DNA of 15,136 nt from Bordetella parapertussis (GTDB lineage Bacteria > Pseudomonadota > Gammaproteobacteria > Burkholderiales > Burkholderiaceae_B), in NCBI GenBank assembly GCA_945911685.1, contig CAMEAW010000059.1, positions 1 to 15,136 of the forward strand, in the 5' to 3' direction. Shown here one piece after another: positions 8,228-15,136 of this stretch (position 1 is its first letter; each line of letters starts with the position of its first letter). Made by a program: the position numbers and the translations under genes. The notes beneath the pieces were generated by a model, which was not told the DNA's origin, made no database searches, and worked only from the letters and a program-made list of their open reading frames with translations.

Positions 8228-8998
8228 TTAATTCAAGCTATTACGGTAATGATACCGATCAGTCACATAATGACCCATGCGTAATTCTACCGGACGGTCG
8301 GCGTAGGTAAACGAAATACGATCTACTTTCAGTATAGGGGTATCTTGCACCACCCCCAGCAAGGTGCTGATTTCAGCGTCAGCACTGACGGCACGCACTT
8401 TCTCTTCGGCGCGAACCATACTGATGCCAAATTCGGTTTCAAAAAAACCATACAGCGGGCCGCGGTAGCCACTGAGCAACTCAGCGCTCAAACCTTTAAA
8501 TAACGCGCCCGGTAAATAAATGTCGTCGACCACGGTTGGTACTGAGGCGAACGACAGCAAACGCCGAATCGCAACCACCGGATCACCCCCCTTCAGCTCA
8601 AGGGTACGGGCAATCTCGGCGCTGGCACGCACGCGCCGGCAATCAAGAACTTGACTTTCAGCTGGCTGGGCCTCGCCTTGGTTGGGCGCGAGTCGCAAAA
8701 ATCGAAAGCGGACACGCGCCTCGTGGTGGGTTGAGACAAAGGTCCCTTTACCTTGGCGCCGAAGTAAGAGATTTTCTGCAGCAAGTTCGTCGACAGCCTT
8801 ACGCACCGTACCCTGACTCACTTGAAAACGCAGCGCTAATTCAGTTTCGCTAGGGATCGCCTCGCCCGGTTTCCAATCACCACGATCGAGTGCCTGCACC
8901 AACAAATCTTTAATTTGTCGGTAGAGGGGGCTAAATGCCGCCGAGCCTGGCGTGCTTGCTGCAGGCAAGGGTTTGCGGGCTAGGGCCTCAGACATCAT
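8228..8998 (-). CDS. GntR-family transcriptional regulator, HutC/UTRA subfamily
   Basis: A probable DNA-binding regulator of the surrounding TCA and methylcitrate genes. The product is 256 residues. The GntR winged helix-turn-helix is at about 22-90, with IPSETELALRFQVSQGTVRK and the wing motif RRQGKGTFV. A UTRA effector-binding domain follows from about 110 to 253 (VRASAEIARTLELKGGDPV, then YLPGALFKGL and FSFTYADRPVE-like strands), as in HutC-type members. These usually sense a small acid, amino acid or sugar; the ligand here cannot be read from sequence. It starts with two consecutive ATG codons (8998 or 8995) and has a weak ribosome site. It diverges from mdh across a 254-bp gap with a palindrome and lies just upstream of sdhC, so local control and autoregulation are likely (inference). 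Its role as activator or repressor is unknown. Confidence 0.93.
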   Translation of the reverse strand: MMSEALARKPLPAASTPGSAAFSPLYRQIKDLLVQALDRGDWKPGEAIPSETELALRFQVSQGTVRKAVDELAAENLLLRRQGKGTFVSTHHEARVRFRFLRLAPNQGEAQPAESQVLDCRRVRASAEIARTLELKGGDPVVAIRRLLSFASVPTVVDDIYLPGALFKGLSAELLSGYRGPLYGFFETEFGISMVRAEEKVRAVSADAEISTLLGVVQDTPILKVDRISFTYADRPVELRMGHYVTDRYHYRNSLN

Positions 8999-9063
8999 TA
9001 GGGCTCGTCAAATACATGTTGGCATTGTGTCACAAGCCGCCACGTAAGTCCATAACTCTTCTG

Positions 9064-9075
9064 TCTTATATAAGA
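9064..9075. promoter_or_regulatory. Operator-like palindrome between gntR and mdh
   Basis: TCTTATATAAGA is a perfect 12-bp palindrome, read directly. It ends 11 bases before the mdh -35 hexamer and lies about 66 bp upstream of the gntR start codon. GntR-family dimers bind short, often AT-rich palindromes, so this is the best candidate site for the adjacent regulator. I found no second copy near sdhC, gltA, sucA or prpB. The assignment is inference. Confidence 0.5.
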
Positions 9076-9086
9076 TATATGATTGG

Positions 9087-9115
9087 TTGACTGCGCATAC
9101 GATTTGCTCTAGCAT
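9087..9115 (+). promoter_or_regulatory. Candidate mdh promoter
   Basis: TTGACT (9087-9092) and TAGCAT (9110-9115) are separated by exactly 17 bp, a good sigma70-type arrangement. It predicts a start near 9122 and a leader of about 130 nt before the mdh ATG. That leader contains AGCTCT/AGAGCT (9040s to 9171 region: arms 9140-9145 and 9166-9171), able to form a short stem, but no recognised riboswitch. Confidence 0.55.
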
Positions 9116-9252
9116 CGCGCTCTGAAATTCAGCCTCCCCAGCTCTGCGGATCGGGTCGAGGCAAAAGAGCTAAACTGCAAGTTAACCAAAGCACTTAACG
9201 CCCATCCTCGTTTCAAATCGTCGCAATTTATTCAGCCTTCTCGGAGAAAACT

Positions 9253-10242
9253 ATGTCTAAACCCGCCGTGCGCGTTGCGGTCACCGGTGCTGCCGGTCAA
9301 ATTGGCTATGCACTCTTGTTTCGTATCGCCTCAGGCGAGATGTTGGGCAAGGATCAGCCTGTCATCTTGCAATTGCTTGAAATCCCTGACGAGAAAGCGC
9401 AAAAAGCGCTGAAAGGCGTCATGATGGAACTCGACGATTGCGCGTTTCCGTTGCTGCAATCAATGACCGCCCATGGCGACCCACGCGAAGCGTTCAAGGA
9501 TGTCGAAGTCGCGCTGCTGGTGGGTTCGCGCCCCCGCGGCCCTGGCATGGAGCGCGCCGACTTACTAGCCGTCAACGCCGCGATCTTTACGGCGCAGGGC
9601 AAGGCTTTGAATGAAGTCGCACACCGCAATGTCAAAGTACTGGTCGTCGGCAATCCAGCCAACACCAACGCTTACATCGCTATGAAGTCGGCTCCTGATC
9701 TGCCAGCCAAAAACTTCACCGCCATGCTGCGTTTGGATCACAACCGCGCCTTGTCACAACTTGCGGCAAAAATGGGCAAGCCTGTTGCAGATATTCAAAA
9801 ACTGGCTGTTTGGGGCAACCACTCGCCAACAATGTACGCCGACTACCGCTTCGCCACGATCGGCGGCCAGAGCGTTGAGAAACTGATTAACGATTCAGCT
9901 TGGAACCGCGATGTGTTTTTGCCAACTGTCGGCAAGCGCGGCGCGGCCATTATTGAAGCGCGTGGTTTATCGTCAGCCGCTTCGGCAGCCAACGCAGCCA
10001 TTGACCACATCCGCGACTGGGTGCTTGGTACAAACGGCAAGTGGGTCACCATGGGCATTGCTTCGGATGGCAGCTACGGCATTCCTGAAGGCACCATGTA
10101 CGGCGTGCCTGTCACCTGCCAGGGTGGCGAGTATCAACGCGTAACTGGTCTCGAAATTGATGCCTTCTCACGCGAGCGCATGGATTTAACTTTGAAAGAG
10201 CTGATCGAAGAGCGCGATGCCGTTGCTCACCTCTTGAAGTAA
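9253..10242 (+). CDS. mdh: Malate dehydrogenase (NAD-dependent, type 2 MDH family)
   Basis: Oxidises malate to oxaloacetate in the cytoplasm, supplying the acceptor for both GltA and PrpC. The product is 329 residues, the usual size of the MDH type 2 group, which is related to cytosolic malate dehydrogenases. The Rossmann glycine motif [12 protein letters not shown] is at 11-22. The substrate loop is [10 protein letters not shown] (92-101), with Arg at 95 and 101. [11 protein letters not shown] is at 131-141 and LDHNRA (161-166) carries the Asp-Arg pair. WGNHSP gives the catalytic H190. GGAG sits a few bases before the ATG at 9253. The gene diverges from gntR and is followed at once by a strong terminator, so it may be monocistronic or only partly read through into prpB. 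Confidence 0.97.
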   Translation: MSKPAVRVAVTGAAGQIGYALLFRIASGEMLGKDQPVILQLLEIPDEKAQKALKGVMMELDDCAFPLLQSMTAHGDPREAFKDVEVALLVGSRPRGPGMERADLLAVNAAIFTAQGKALNEVAHRNVKVLVVGNPANTNAYIAMKSAPDLPAKNFTAMLRLDHNRALSQLAAKMGKPVADIQKLAVWGNHSPTMYADYRFATIGGQSVEKLINDSAWNRDVFLPTVGKRGAAIIEARGLSSAASAANAAIDHIRDWVLGTNGKWVTMGIASDGSYGIPEGTMYGVPVTCQGGEYQRVTGLEIDAFSRERMDLTLKELIEERDAVAHLLK

Positions 10243-10263
10243 TTTTTTATGTACGTCTAAAAA
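10234..10263 (+). promoter_or_regulatory. Possible prpB promoter at the end of mdh
   Basis: TTGAAG (10234-10239) and TAAAAA (10258-10263) are spaced 18 bp apart, with four of six matches to each consensus. Transcription would begin near 10270, inside or just past the 5' arm of the following hairpin. Such a transcript would lack that arm and escape termination. This is a weak match offered because prpB needs some promoter and there is little room after the terminator. Confidence 0.2.
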
Positions 10264-10303
10264 CGAACCCTCTCAGACACTGTCTGACGGGTTCGTTTTT
10301 TTT
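10259..10303 (+). terminator. Intrinsic terminator between mdh and prpB
   Basis: A long hairpin is read directly. The outer arms are 10259-10270 and the segment from about 10288 to 10299 (ACGAACCC with GGGTTCGT). An inner TCAGACA/TGTCTGA stem closes on a single base, with a small asymmetric bulge between the two stems. Eight T (10296-10303) follow or overlap the 3' arm. It ends only about ten bases before the prpB ribosome site. Confidence 0.88.
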
Positions 10304-10323
10304 ATCTGTTTTCGGAGAAAAAA

Positions 10324-11217
10324 ATGTCTAAACAAGCGACCGCCGGCGAGCGTTTTCGTGCCGCCTTGGCGTCTGAGCAACCCTTACAAATCATTGGCGC
10401 CATCAACGCCCATCATGCCTTACTGGCCAAGCGCGCCGGTTTTAAAGCCATTTATCTGTCGGGTGGCGGTGTGGCGGCAGGCTCGTTAGGCTTGCCTGAT
10501 CTGGGCATCAACACACTTGATGACGTTCTCACCGATGTGCGTCGCATCACCGACGTGTGCGATACACCTTTGATTGTCGATATCGATACCGGCTTTGGCC
10601 CCTCGGCATTTAACATTGCGCGAACTATTCAAAGCCTGACTAAGTTCGGCGCAGCCGGCTGTCACATCGAAGACCAAGTGGGCGCTAAGCGCTGCGGCCA
10701 TCGCCCCGGCAAAGAAATCGTCTCGACCGAAGAGATGCGCGATCGCGTCAAAGCCGCGGTCGATGCACGCACCGATGACAGTTTTTATATCATCGCACGC
10801 ACCGATGCGATCGCCTCGCACGGCGTAGACGCCGCGATTGAACGCGCGTTAGCCTGCATCGAAGCTGGCGCCGATGCGATCTTTGCCGAAGCGGCTTACG
10901 ACCTGGCCACCTTTGAAAAATTTGGTAAAGCAGCCGGTGTGCCCTTATTGGCAAACATCACCGAATTCGGTAAAACGCCTTTATTTAGCGTCCAGGAATT
11001 AAAGTCTGCCGGTGTTGGCATGGTGCTTTATCCACTCTCGGCCTTTCGTGCTGCCAATAAAGCTGCAGAGGCTGTCTACGAGGCGGTTCGCCGCGACGGC
11101 CATCAGCGTAACGTCATCGATATGATGCAAACACGCGATGAACTGTACGATCGTATCAATTATCACGAGTTTGAAGGCAAACTCGACGTGTTGTTCGCCC
11201 AAGGCAAATCGAAATAA
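10324..11217 (+). CDS. prpB: 2-methylisocitrate lyase
   Basis: Cleaves 2-methylisocitrate to pyruvate and succinate, the last step of the 2-methylcitrate cycle for propionyl-CoA. The product is 297 residues, normal for PrpB of the isocitrate lyase/PEP mutase superfamily. The signature K122-R-C124-G-H126 is present, with C124 the catalytic residue. Metal and substrate residues also fit: D59 (LPDLG), D86 and D88 (DIDTGFG), E116 (HIED) and R159 (IIARTDA). These are all one position beyond the E. coli PrpB numbering. KRCGH with the short length favours PrpB over isocitrate lyase (longer) or PEP mutase and oxaloacetate decarboxylases. GGAG is six bases before the ATG. prpC follows after 20 bp, so the two are cotranscribed. 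It has no obvious strong promoter of its own. Confidence 0.95.
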   Translation: MSKQATAGERFRAALASEQPLQIIGAINAHHALLAKRAGFKAIYLSGGGVAAGSLGLPDLGINTLDDVLTDVRRITDVCDTPLIVDIDTGFGPSAFNIARTIQSLTKFGAAGCHIEDQVGAKRCGHRPGKEIVSTEEMRDRVKAAVDARTDDSFYIIARTDAIASHGVDAAIERALACIEAGADAIFAEAAYDLATFEKFGKAAGVPLLANITEFGKTPLFSVQELKSAGVGMVLYPLSAFRAANKAAEAVYEAVRRDGHQRNVIDMMQTRDELYDRINYHEFEGKLDVLFAQGKSK

Positions 11218-11237
11218 TCTGATCAAGGATCACTACC

Positions 11238-12458
11238 ATGGCAACTACTAAAAAATCAGCTGTAAAGAAAGGCGCTGCAACAACTGCCAAACCAGTCGCG
11301 GTTGCGCCTAACGAGGCAACCCCCACGTTCAAACCTAAAAAATCAGTCGCGCTTTCGGGCGTGACCGCAGGTAACACAGCCTTATGCACGGTTGGCCGTA
11401 GTGGCAACGACCTGCACTACCGCGGCTACGATGTGCTTGATTTTGCAGACTCTAGCGAGTTCGAAGAAATCGCTCATTTGTTGATTCATGGCAAATTGCC
11501 TAACAAGGCCGAATTAGCCGCTTACAAAGACAAACTGCGCAACTTGCGCGGCTTACCTGCACAACTGCAGACTGTGCTCGAGTCGCTGCCTGCAGCCAGC
11601 CACCCCATGGATGTCATGCGTACTGCTGCCTCGGCACTTGGCTGCATGCTGCCCGAGAAAGAAGATCACAATATCCCTGATGCTCGTGACATCGCTGATC
11701 GTTTAATGGCAAATCTGGGTTCGGCACTGCTGTACTGGTATCACTTTAGCCATAACGGTCGCATCATTGATGTGCAAACCGACGACGACTCAATCGGCGC
11801 ACACTTCTTGCATCTGTTGCATGGCAAAAAGCCAAACGCCGACTGGGTACGTGCGATGCACACCTCACTGAACTTGTATGCCGAGCACGAATTCAATGCC
11901 TCGACCTTCACCTGCCGCGTGATTGCAGGCACAGGCTCAGATATGTATTCGGCCATTGCTGGCGGCATTGGCGCACTGCGCGGCCCCAAGCACGGCGGCG
12001 CGAACGAAGTCGCTTTCGAAGTGCAAAAGCGCTACGAGACACCAGACGAAGCCGAGGCCGATATCCGTGCGCGCGTCGAGGCCAAACAGGTTGTGATTGG
12101 TTTTGGACATCCCGTGTACACGATCTCCGACCCACGCAACAAGGTCATCAAAGACGTGGCACTGCGCTTATCAAAGAAAGCCGGTACTACCAAAATGTTT
12201 GATATCGCTGACCGCCTCGAAGCTGTGATGTGGGATTCGAAAAAAATGTTTGCCAACCTTGACTGGTTTTCGGCCGTGTCGTATCACATGATGGGCGTAC
12301 CGACTTCCATGTTTACACCGCTGTTTGTGATCGCGCGCACGGCTGGCTGGGCTGCACACATTATTGAACAACGTGTTGATAACAAGATCATTCGTCCTGC
12401 AGCGAACTACACCGGGCCCGATGATCAAAAATTTGTGCCGCTCGCGCGTCGCAAGTAA
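11238..12458 (+). CDS. prpC: 2-methylcitrate synthase with a lysine/alanine-rich N-terminal extension
   Basis: Condenses propionyl-CoA with oxaloacetate to 2-methylcitrate, and usually has side activity with acetyl-CoA. The product is 406 residues. The enzyme core begins near residue 34 ([20 protein letters not shown]), which matches the usual PrpC start. The catalytic triad is H252 (KHGGANE), H291 (GFGHPVY) and D342 (NLDWFS); HEFNAS is at 217-222. Length, [13 protein letters not shown], and its place between prpB and acnD separate it from the gltA product of this window. The first 33 residues are low-complexity, rich in Lys, Ala, Thr and Pro, and contain no other ATG, GTG or TTG start codon. 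AAGGA lies eight bases before the ATG, so the tail is probably translated. Its role is unknown. Confidence 0.95.
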   Translation: MATTKKSAVKKGAATTAKPVAVAPNEATPTFKPKKSVALSGVTAGNTALCTVGRSGNDLHYRGYDVLDFADSSEFEEIAHLLIHGKLPNKAELAAYKDKLRNLRGLPAQLQTVLESLPAASHPMDVMRTAASALGCMLPEKEDHNIPDARDIADRLMANLGSALLYWYHFSHNGRIIDVQTDDDSIGAHFLHLLHGKKPNADWVRAMHTSLNLYAEHEFNASTFTCRVIAGTGSDMYSAIAGGIGALRGPKHGGANEVAFEVQKRYETPDEAEADIRARVEAKQVVIGFGHPVYTISDPRNKVIKDVALRLSKKAGTTKMFDIADRLEAVMWDSKKMFANLDWFSAVSYHMMGVPTSMFTPLFVIARTAGWAAHIIEQRVDNKIIRPAANYTGPDDQKFVPLARRK

Positions 12459-12475
12459 TTAGCAGCATCGCAACA

Positions 12476-12501
12476 GAAGGTGAGCCACCAGGCTCACCTT
12501 C
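12476..12501 (+). terminator. Strong hairpin between prpC and acnD (possible partial terminator)
   Basis: A perfect 11-bp inverted repeat (12476-12486 and 12491-12501, GAAGGTGAGCC/GGCTCACCTTC) has a four-base ACCA loop. Only four T follow, after three bases (AGATTTTG), so termination would be weak. It may lower acnD expression relative to prpBC or protect the prpBC message from 3' decay. The structure is read directly; its function is inference. Confidence 0.5.
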
Positions 12502-12537
12502 AGATTTTGCCTTAGACCACCACCCGACTGAGTTCAT

Positions 12538-15132
12538 ATGAATAGCGCACATCGCAAGCCACTGCCCGGAACCAAGCTCGATTACTTTGACGCGCAAGCG
12601 GCTGTCGATGCCATCACGCCCGGCGCTTACAACAAGCTGCCGTATACCTCACGTGTCTTAGCCGAAAATCTGGTGCGTCGTTGCGATCCCGAGTTACTGA
12701 CCGCAGCGCTTAAGCAACTGATTGAGCGTAAAAGCGACATGGATTTTCCATGGTTTCCAGCGCGTGTGGTGTGCCACGATATTCTCGGGCAAACTGCTTT
12801 GGTCGATCTGGCTGGCCTGCGTGATGCCATCGCAGCGCAAGGCGGCGATCCTGCGCTGGTCAATCCGGTCGTACCCACTCAATTGATTGTCGATCACTCT
12901 TTGGCTGTCGAATGCGGGGGCTTCGATCCCGAGGCTTTTGAAAAAAATCGTGCGATCGAGGATCGACGCAATGAAGATCGTTTTCACTTCATCAACTGGA
13001 CCAAAAAGACATTTAAAAATGTGGATGTTATTCCTCCGGGAAACGGCATCATGCATCAAATTAATTTAGAGCGGATGTCGCCGGTTGTGCATGCACTCGA
13101 TGGTGTTGCGTTTCCGGATACGTTGGTCGGTACCGACAGCCACACCCCTCACGTCGACGCACTTGGCGTCATTGCCATTGGCGTGGGTGGCCTCGAGGCC
13201 GAAAGCGTCATGCTGGGTCGTGCCTCGTGGATGCGTTTGCCTGAAATTATTGGCGTTGAACTGACTGGCAAACTGAAGCCTGGCATCACGGCGACTGACA
13301 TGGTGCTGGCGCTAACCCAGTTTTTGCGTAACCAAAAAGTTGTGTCTTCATACCTTGAATTCTTTGGCGAGGGTGTGCCCCACTTAACGCTGGGCGATCG
13401 CGCCACCATCTCGAATATGACACCCGAGTACGGCGCCACAGCTGCGATGTTTTACATTGATCAACAAACCATCGACTATCTGCGCCTCACTGGCCGCGAA
13501 GACCAGCAAATCAAACTTGTTGAAACTTACGCTAAACAAACGGGCCTATGGGCCGATAGCCTGAAGGGCGCCGCATACGAGCGCGTATTACGTTTTGACT
13601 TGGCAAGCGTCGTGCGTACGATCGCAGGTCCGTCCAACCCCCATCGTGGGGTGCCCACCACAGAGCTCGCCGCTAAAGGGATCTCGGGTAAGGTTGAAAA
13701 CGAACCCGGTCTGATGCCCGATGGCGCCGTCATCATCGCGGCTATTACAAGTTGCACCAACACCAGCAATCCGCGCAACGTGATTGCCGCAGGCTTGTTG
13801 GCGCGCAACGCCAACGCTAAAGGGCTGACCCGCAAGCCCTGGGTCAAGTCCTCTTTGGCCCCAGGCTCGAAGACTGTTGAACTGTATCTGCAAGAGGCCA
13901 ACCTCCTGACCGAACTCGAAGCCCTGGGCTTTGGTATTGTGGGATTCGCTTGCACCACCTGTAACGGGATGAGCGGTGCGTTGGATCCAGTCATCCAACA
14001 AGAAATTATTGACCGCGACTTGTACGCTACCGCAGTTTTGTCAGGTAACCGAAACTTTGATGGTCGCATTCATCCTTACGCCAAGCAGGCCTTCCTAGCT
14101 TCGCCGCCGCTGGTTGTCGCCTATGCGATTGCCGGTACTATCCGATTTGATATTGAAAAAGATGTGTTGGGTCTTGATCAAAACGGCAAGCCCGTCACCT
14201 TAAAAGACCTGTGGCCGACAGACGAAGAGATCGATGCCATCGTCGCCTCAAGCGTTAAGCCCGAGCAGTTTCGCAAAGTCTACGAACCGATGTTTGCGGC
14301 GAGCGTTGAGACGGGCGAAAAACTCAGCCCACTGTACGACTGGCGCGCCCAAAGCACGTATATCCGGCGCCCCCCTTACTGGGAAGGCGCGTTGGCTGGA
14401 GAACGCACCCTGAAAGGTATGCGTCCGTTGGCAGTGCTCGGCGATAACATCACCACCGACCACCTGTCACCTTCAAACGCCATCATGCTTGACAGTGCCT
14501 CGGGTGAGTATTTGGCAAAGATGGGCGTACCCGAAGAAGACTTCAACTCGTACGCTACCCATCGCGGCGATCACCTGACCGCTCAGCGCGCAACGTTTGC
14601 CAACCCTAAGTTGCTGAACGAAATGGTGCTTGAAAACGGCAAAGTCAAACAGGGCTCACTGGCACGTATCGAACCTGAAGGGACAGTCACCCGCATGTGG
14701 GAAGCGATCGAAACCTACATGAACCGTCAGCAACCACTCATCATTGTGGCGGGTGCGGATTACGGTCAGGGCTCGTCGCGCGACTGGGCCGCCAAAGGCG
14801 TTCGACTGGCTGGCGTTGAAGCCATCGTTGCAGAGGGCTTCGAGCGTATCCATCGTACCAACTTGGTGGGCATGGGCGTCTTACCGCTTGAGTTCAAAGC
14901 AGGCGTCAACCGGCTGACCCTTGGCTTGGATGGCACAGAAATCTACGACGTGATCGGCGCACGCACACCGCTCGCGACGCTGACGCTTGGCATTCAGCGT
15001 AAGAATGGTGAACGCATCGAGGTCCCAGTGACGTGCCGTCTCGATACAGCCGAAGAAGTCTCGATTTATGAAGCCGGCGGCGTGCTGCAGCGTTTTGCGC
15101 AAGACTTTCTTGAGTCGACTGCGGCAGCCTAA
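12538..15132 (+). CDS. acnD: Fe/S-dependent 2-methylcitrate dehydratase AcnD
   Basis: An aconitase-family [4Fe-4S] enzyme that dehydrates 2-methylcitrate to a 2-methylaconitate isomer. In known systems PrpF then isomerises this so that an aconitase can rehydrate it to 2-methylisocitrate. It replaces the cofactor-free PrpD. The product is 864 residues, shorter than AcnA and normal for AcnD. The opening RKPLPGTKLDYFDAQAAVDA is AcnD-like. GTDSHTPHVDALG is at 198-210. Cluster cysteines are C406 (SCTNTSNP), C472 and C475 (CTTCNGMSG). The C-terminal swivel domain has GDNITTDHLSPS (635 on) and GADYGQGSSRDW (739 on), which bears the active-site Ser and Arg. The ATG at 12538 has no clear ribosome site. 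The gene follows prpC by 79 bp across a hairpin. Ordinary AcnA is the alternative, but length, N-terminus and neighbours favour AcnD. Confidence 0.93.
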   Translation: MNSAHRKPLPGTKLDYFDAQAAVDAITPGAYNKLPYTSRVLAENLVRRCDPELLTAALKQLIERKSDMDFPWFPARVVCHDILGQTALVDLAGLRDAIAAQGGDPALVNPVVPTQLIVDHSLAVECGGFDPEAFEKNRAIEDRRNEDRFHFINWTKKTFKNVDVIPPGNGIMHQINLERMSPVVHALDGVAFPDTLVGTDSHTPHVDALGVIAIGVGGLEAESVMLGRASWMRLPEIIGVELTGKLKPGITATDMVLALTQFLRNQKVVSSYLEFFGEGVPHLTLGDRATISNMTPEYGATAAMFYIDQQTIDYLRLTGREDQQIKLVETYAKQTGLWADSLKGAAYERVLRFDLASVVRTIAGPSNPHRGVPTTELAAKGISGKVENEPGLMPDGAVIIAAITSCTNTSNPRNVIAAGLLARNANAKGLTRKPWVKSSLAPGSKTVELYLQEANLLTELEALGFGIVGFACTTCNGMSGALDPVIQQEIIDRDLYATAVLSGNRNFDGRIHPYAKQAFLASPPLVVAYAIAGTIRFDIEKDVLGLDQNGKPVTLKDLWPTDEEIDAIVASSVKPEQFRKVYEPMFAASVETGEKLSPLYDWRAQSTYIRRPPYWEGALAGERTLKGMRPLAVLGDNITTDHLSPSNAIMLDSASGEYLAKMGVPEEDFNSYATHRGDHLTAQRATFANPKLLNEMVLENGKVKQGSLARIEPEGTVTRMWEAIETYMNRQQPLIIVAGADYGQGSSRDWAAKGVRLAGVEAIVAEGFERIHRTNLVGMGVLPLEFKAGVNRLTLGLDGTEIYDVIGARTPLATLTLGIQRKNGERIEVPVTCRLDTAEEVSIYEAGGVLQRFAQDFLESTAAA

Positions 15133-15136
15133 TACA

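Noticed and set aside
9116..9252. Riboswitch in the mdh leader
   Set aside because: Only a short stem (arms 9140-9145 and 9166-9171) is visible, with no known riboswitch core and no terminator or sequestering stem at the ribosome site.
11238..12458. Second citrate synthase instead of 2-methylcitrate synthase
   Set aside because: It lacks the N-terminal domain of type II citrate synthase, has PrpC-type motifs and lies between prpB and acnD. Some citrate synthase side activity remains possible.
13527..14069. Long minus-strand open frame of 180 codons inside acnD
   Set aside because: It is antisense to a gene with clear aconitase motifs, has a low-complexity Ser/Pro/Arg-rich translation and no recognisable domain or ribosome site.
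12538..15132. Housekeeping aconitase AcnA
   Set aside because: The length of 864 residues, the AcnD-like N-terminus and the prpBC neighbours fit AcnD better.
1..15136. CRISPR arrays, tRNA or rRNA genes, insertion sequences, phage or defence genes
   Set aside because: No regularly spaced repeats, transposase or integrase frames, terminal inverted repeats or RNA-gene signatures were seen on either strand.

Overview
The window is a chromosomal central-metabolism locus from a betaproteobacterium, most likely Burkholderiales. The evidence is the gene order (a GntR regulator and mdh diverging, then sdhCDAB-sdhE-gltA-sucA one way and a methylcitrate set the other way) and protein sequences typical of that order. 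An Alcaligenaceae-like family is my guess from gene order, not something the sequence proves. Base composition looks moderate, near half G+C. I saw no tRNA, rRNA, CRISPR array, insertion sequence, phage gene or broken gene. Coding density is high and composition looks even, so nothing points to recent transfer.

Layout. On the minus strand, from about 9000 down to 1: a GntR/UTRA regulator, sdhC, sdhD, sdhA, sdhB, sdhE, gltA, an intrinsic terminator, a 356-bp gap with the sucA leader, and sucA, which runs off the left edge about ten residues before its expected end. On the plus strand, from 9253 to 15132: mdh, a strong terminator, prpB, prpC, a hairpin, and acnD, whose stop codon lies four bases from the right edge. 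The 254-bp gap between gntR and mdh is the divergent control region. It holds a perfect 12-bp palindrome and a good sigma70-type mdh promoter.

How the genes work together. SucA (2-oxoglutarate to succinyl-CoA), SdhCDAB (succinate to fumarate, electrons to quinone), Mdh (malate to oxaloacetate) and GltA (oxaloacetate plus acetyl-CoA to citrate) are TCA-cycle steps. SdhE is the flavinylation factor for SdhA. PrpC, AcnD and PrpB belong to the 2-methylcitrate cycle, which condenses propionyl-CoA with oxaloacetate and releases pyruvate and succinate. Succinate enters SDH, and Mdh regenerates the oxaloacetate that PrpC and GltA compete for. The locus therefore joins propionyl-CoA disposal to the four-carbon half of the TCA cycle. 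PrpF, the usual partner of AcnD, is not in the window and may lie just to the right.

I do not see an undescribed system here. The points worth a second look are small: the terminator packed against the prpB ribosome-binding site, the operator-like palindrome, the lysine/alanine-rich N-terminal tail on PrpC, the prpC-acnD hairpin, and the structured sucA leader.
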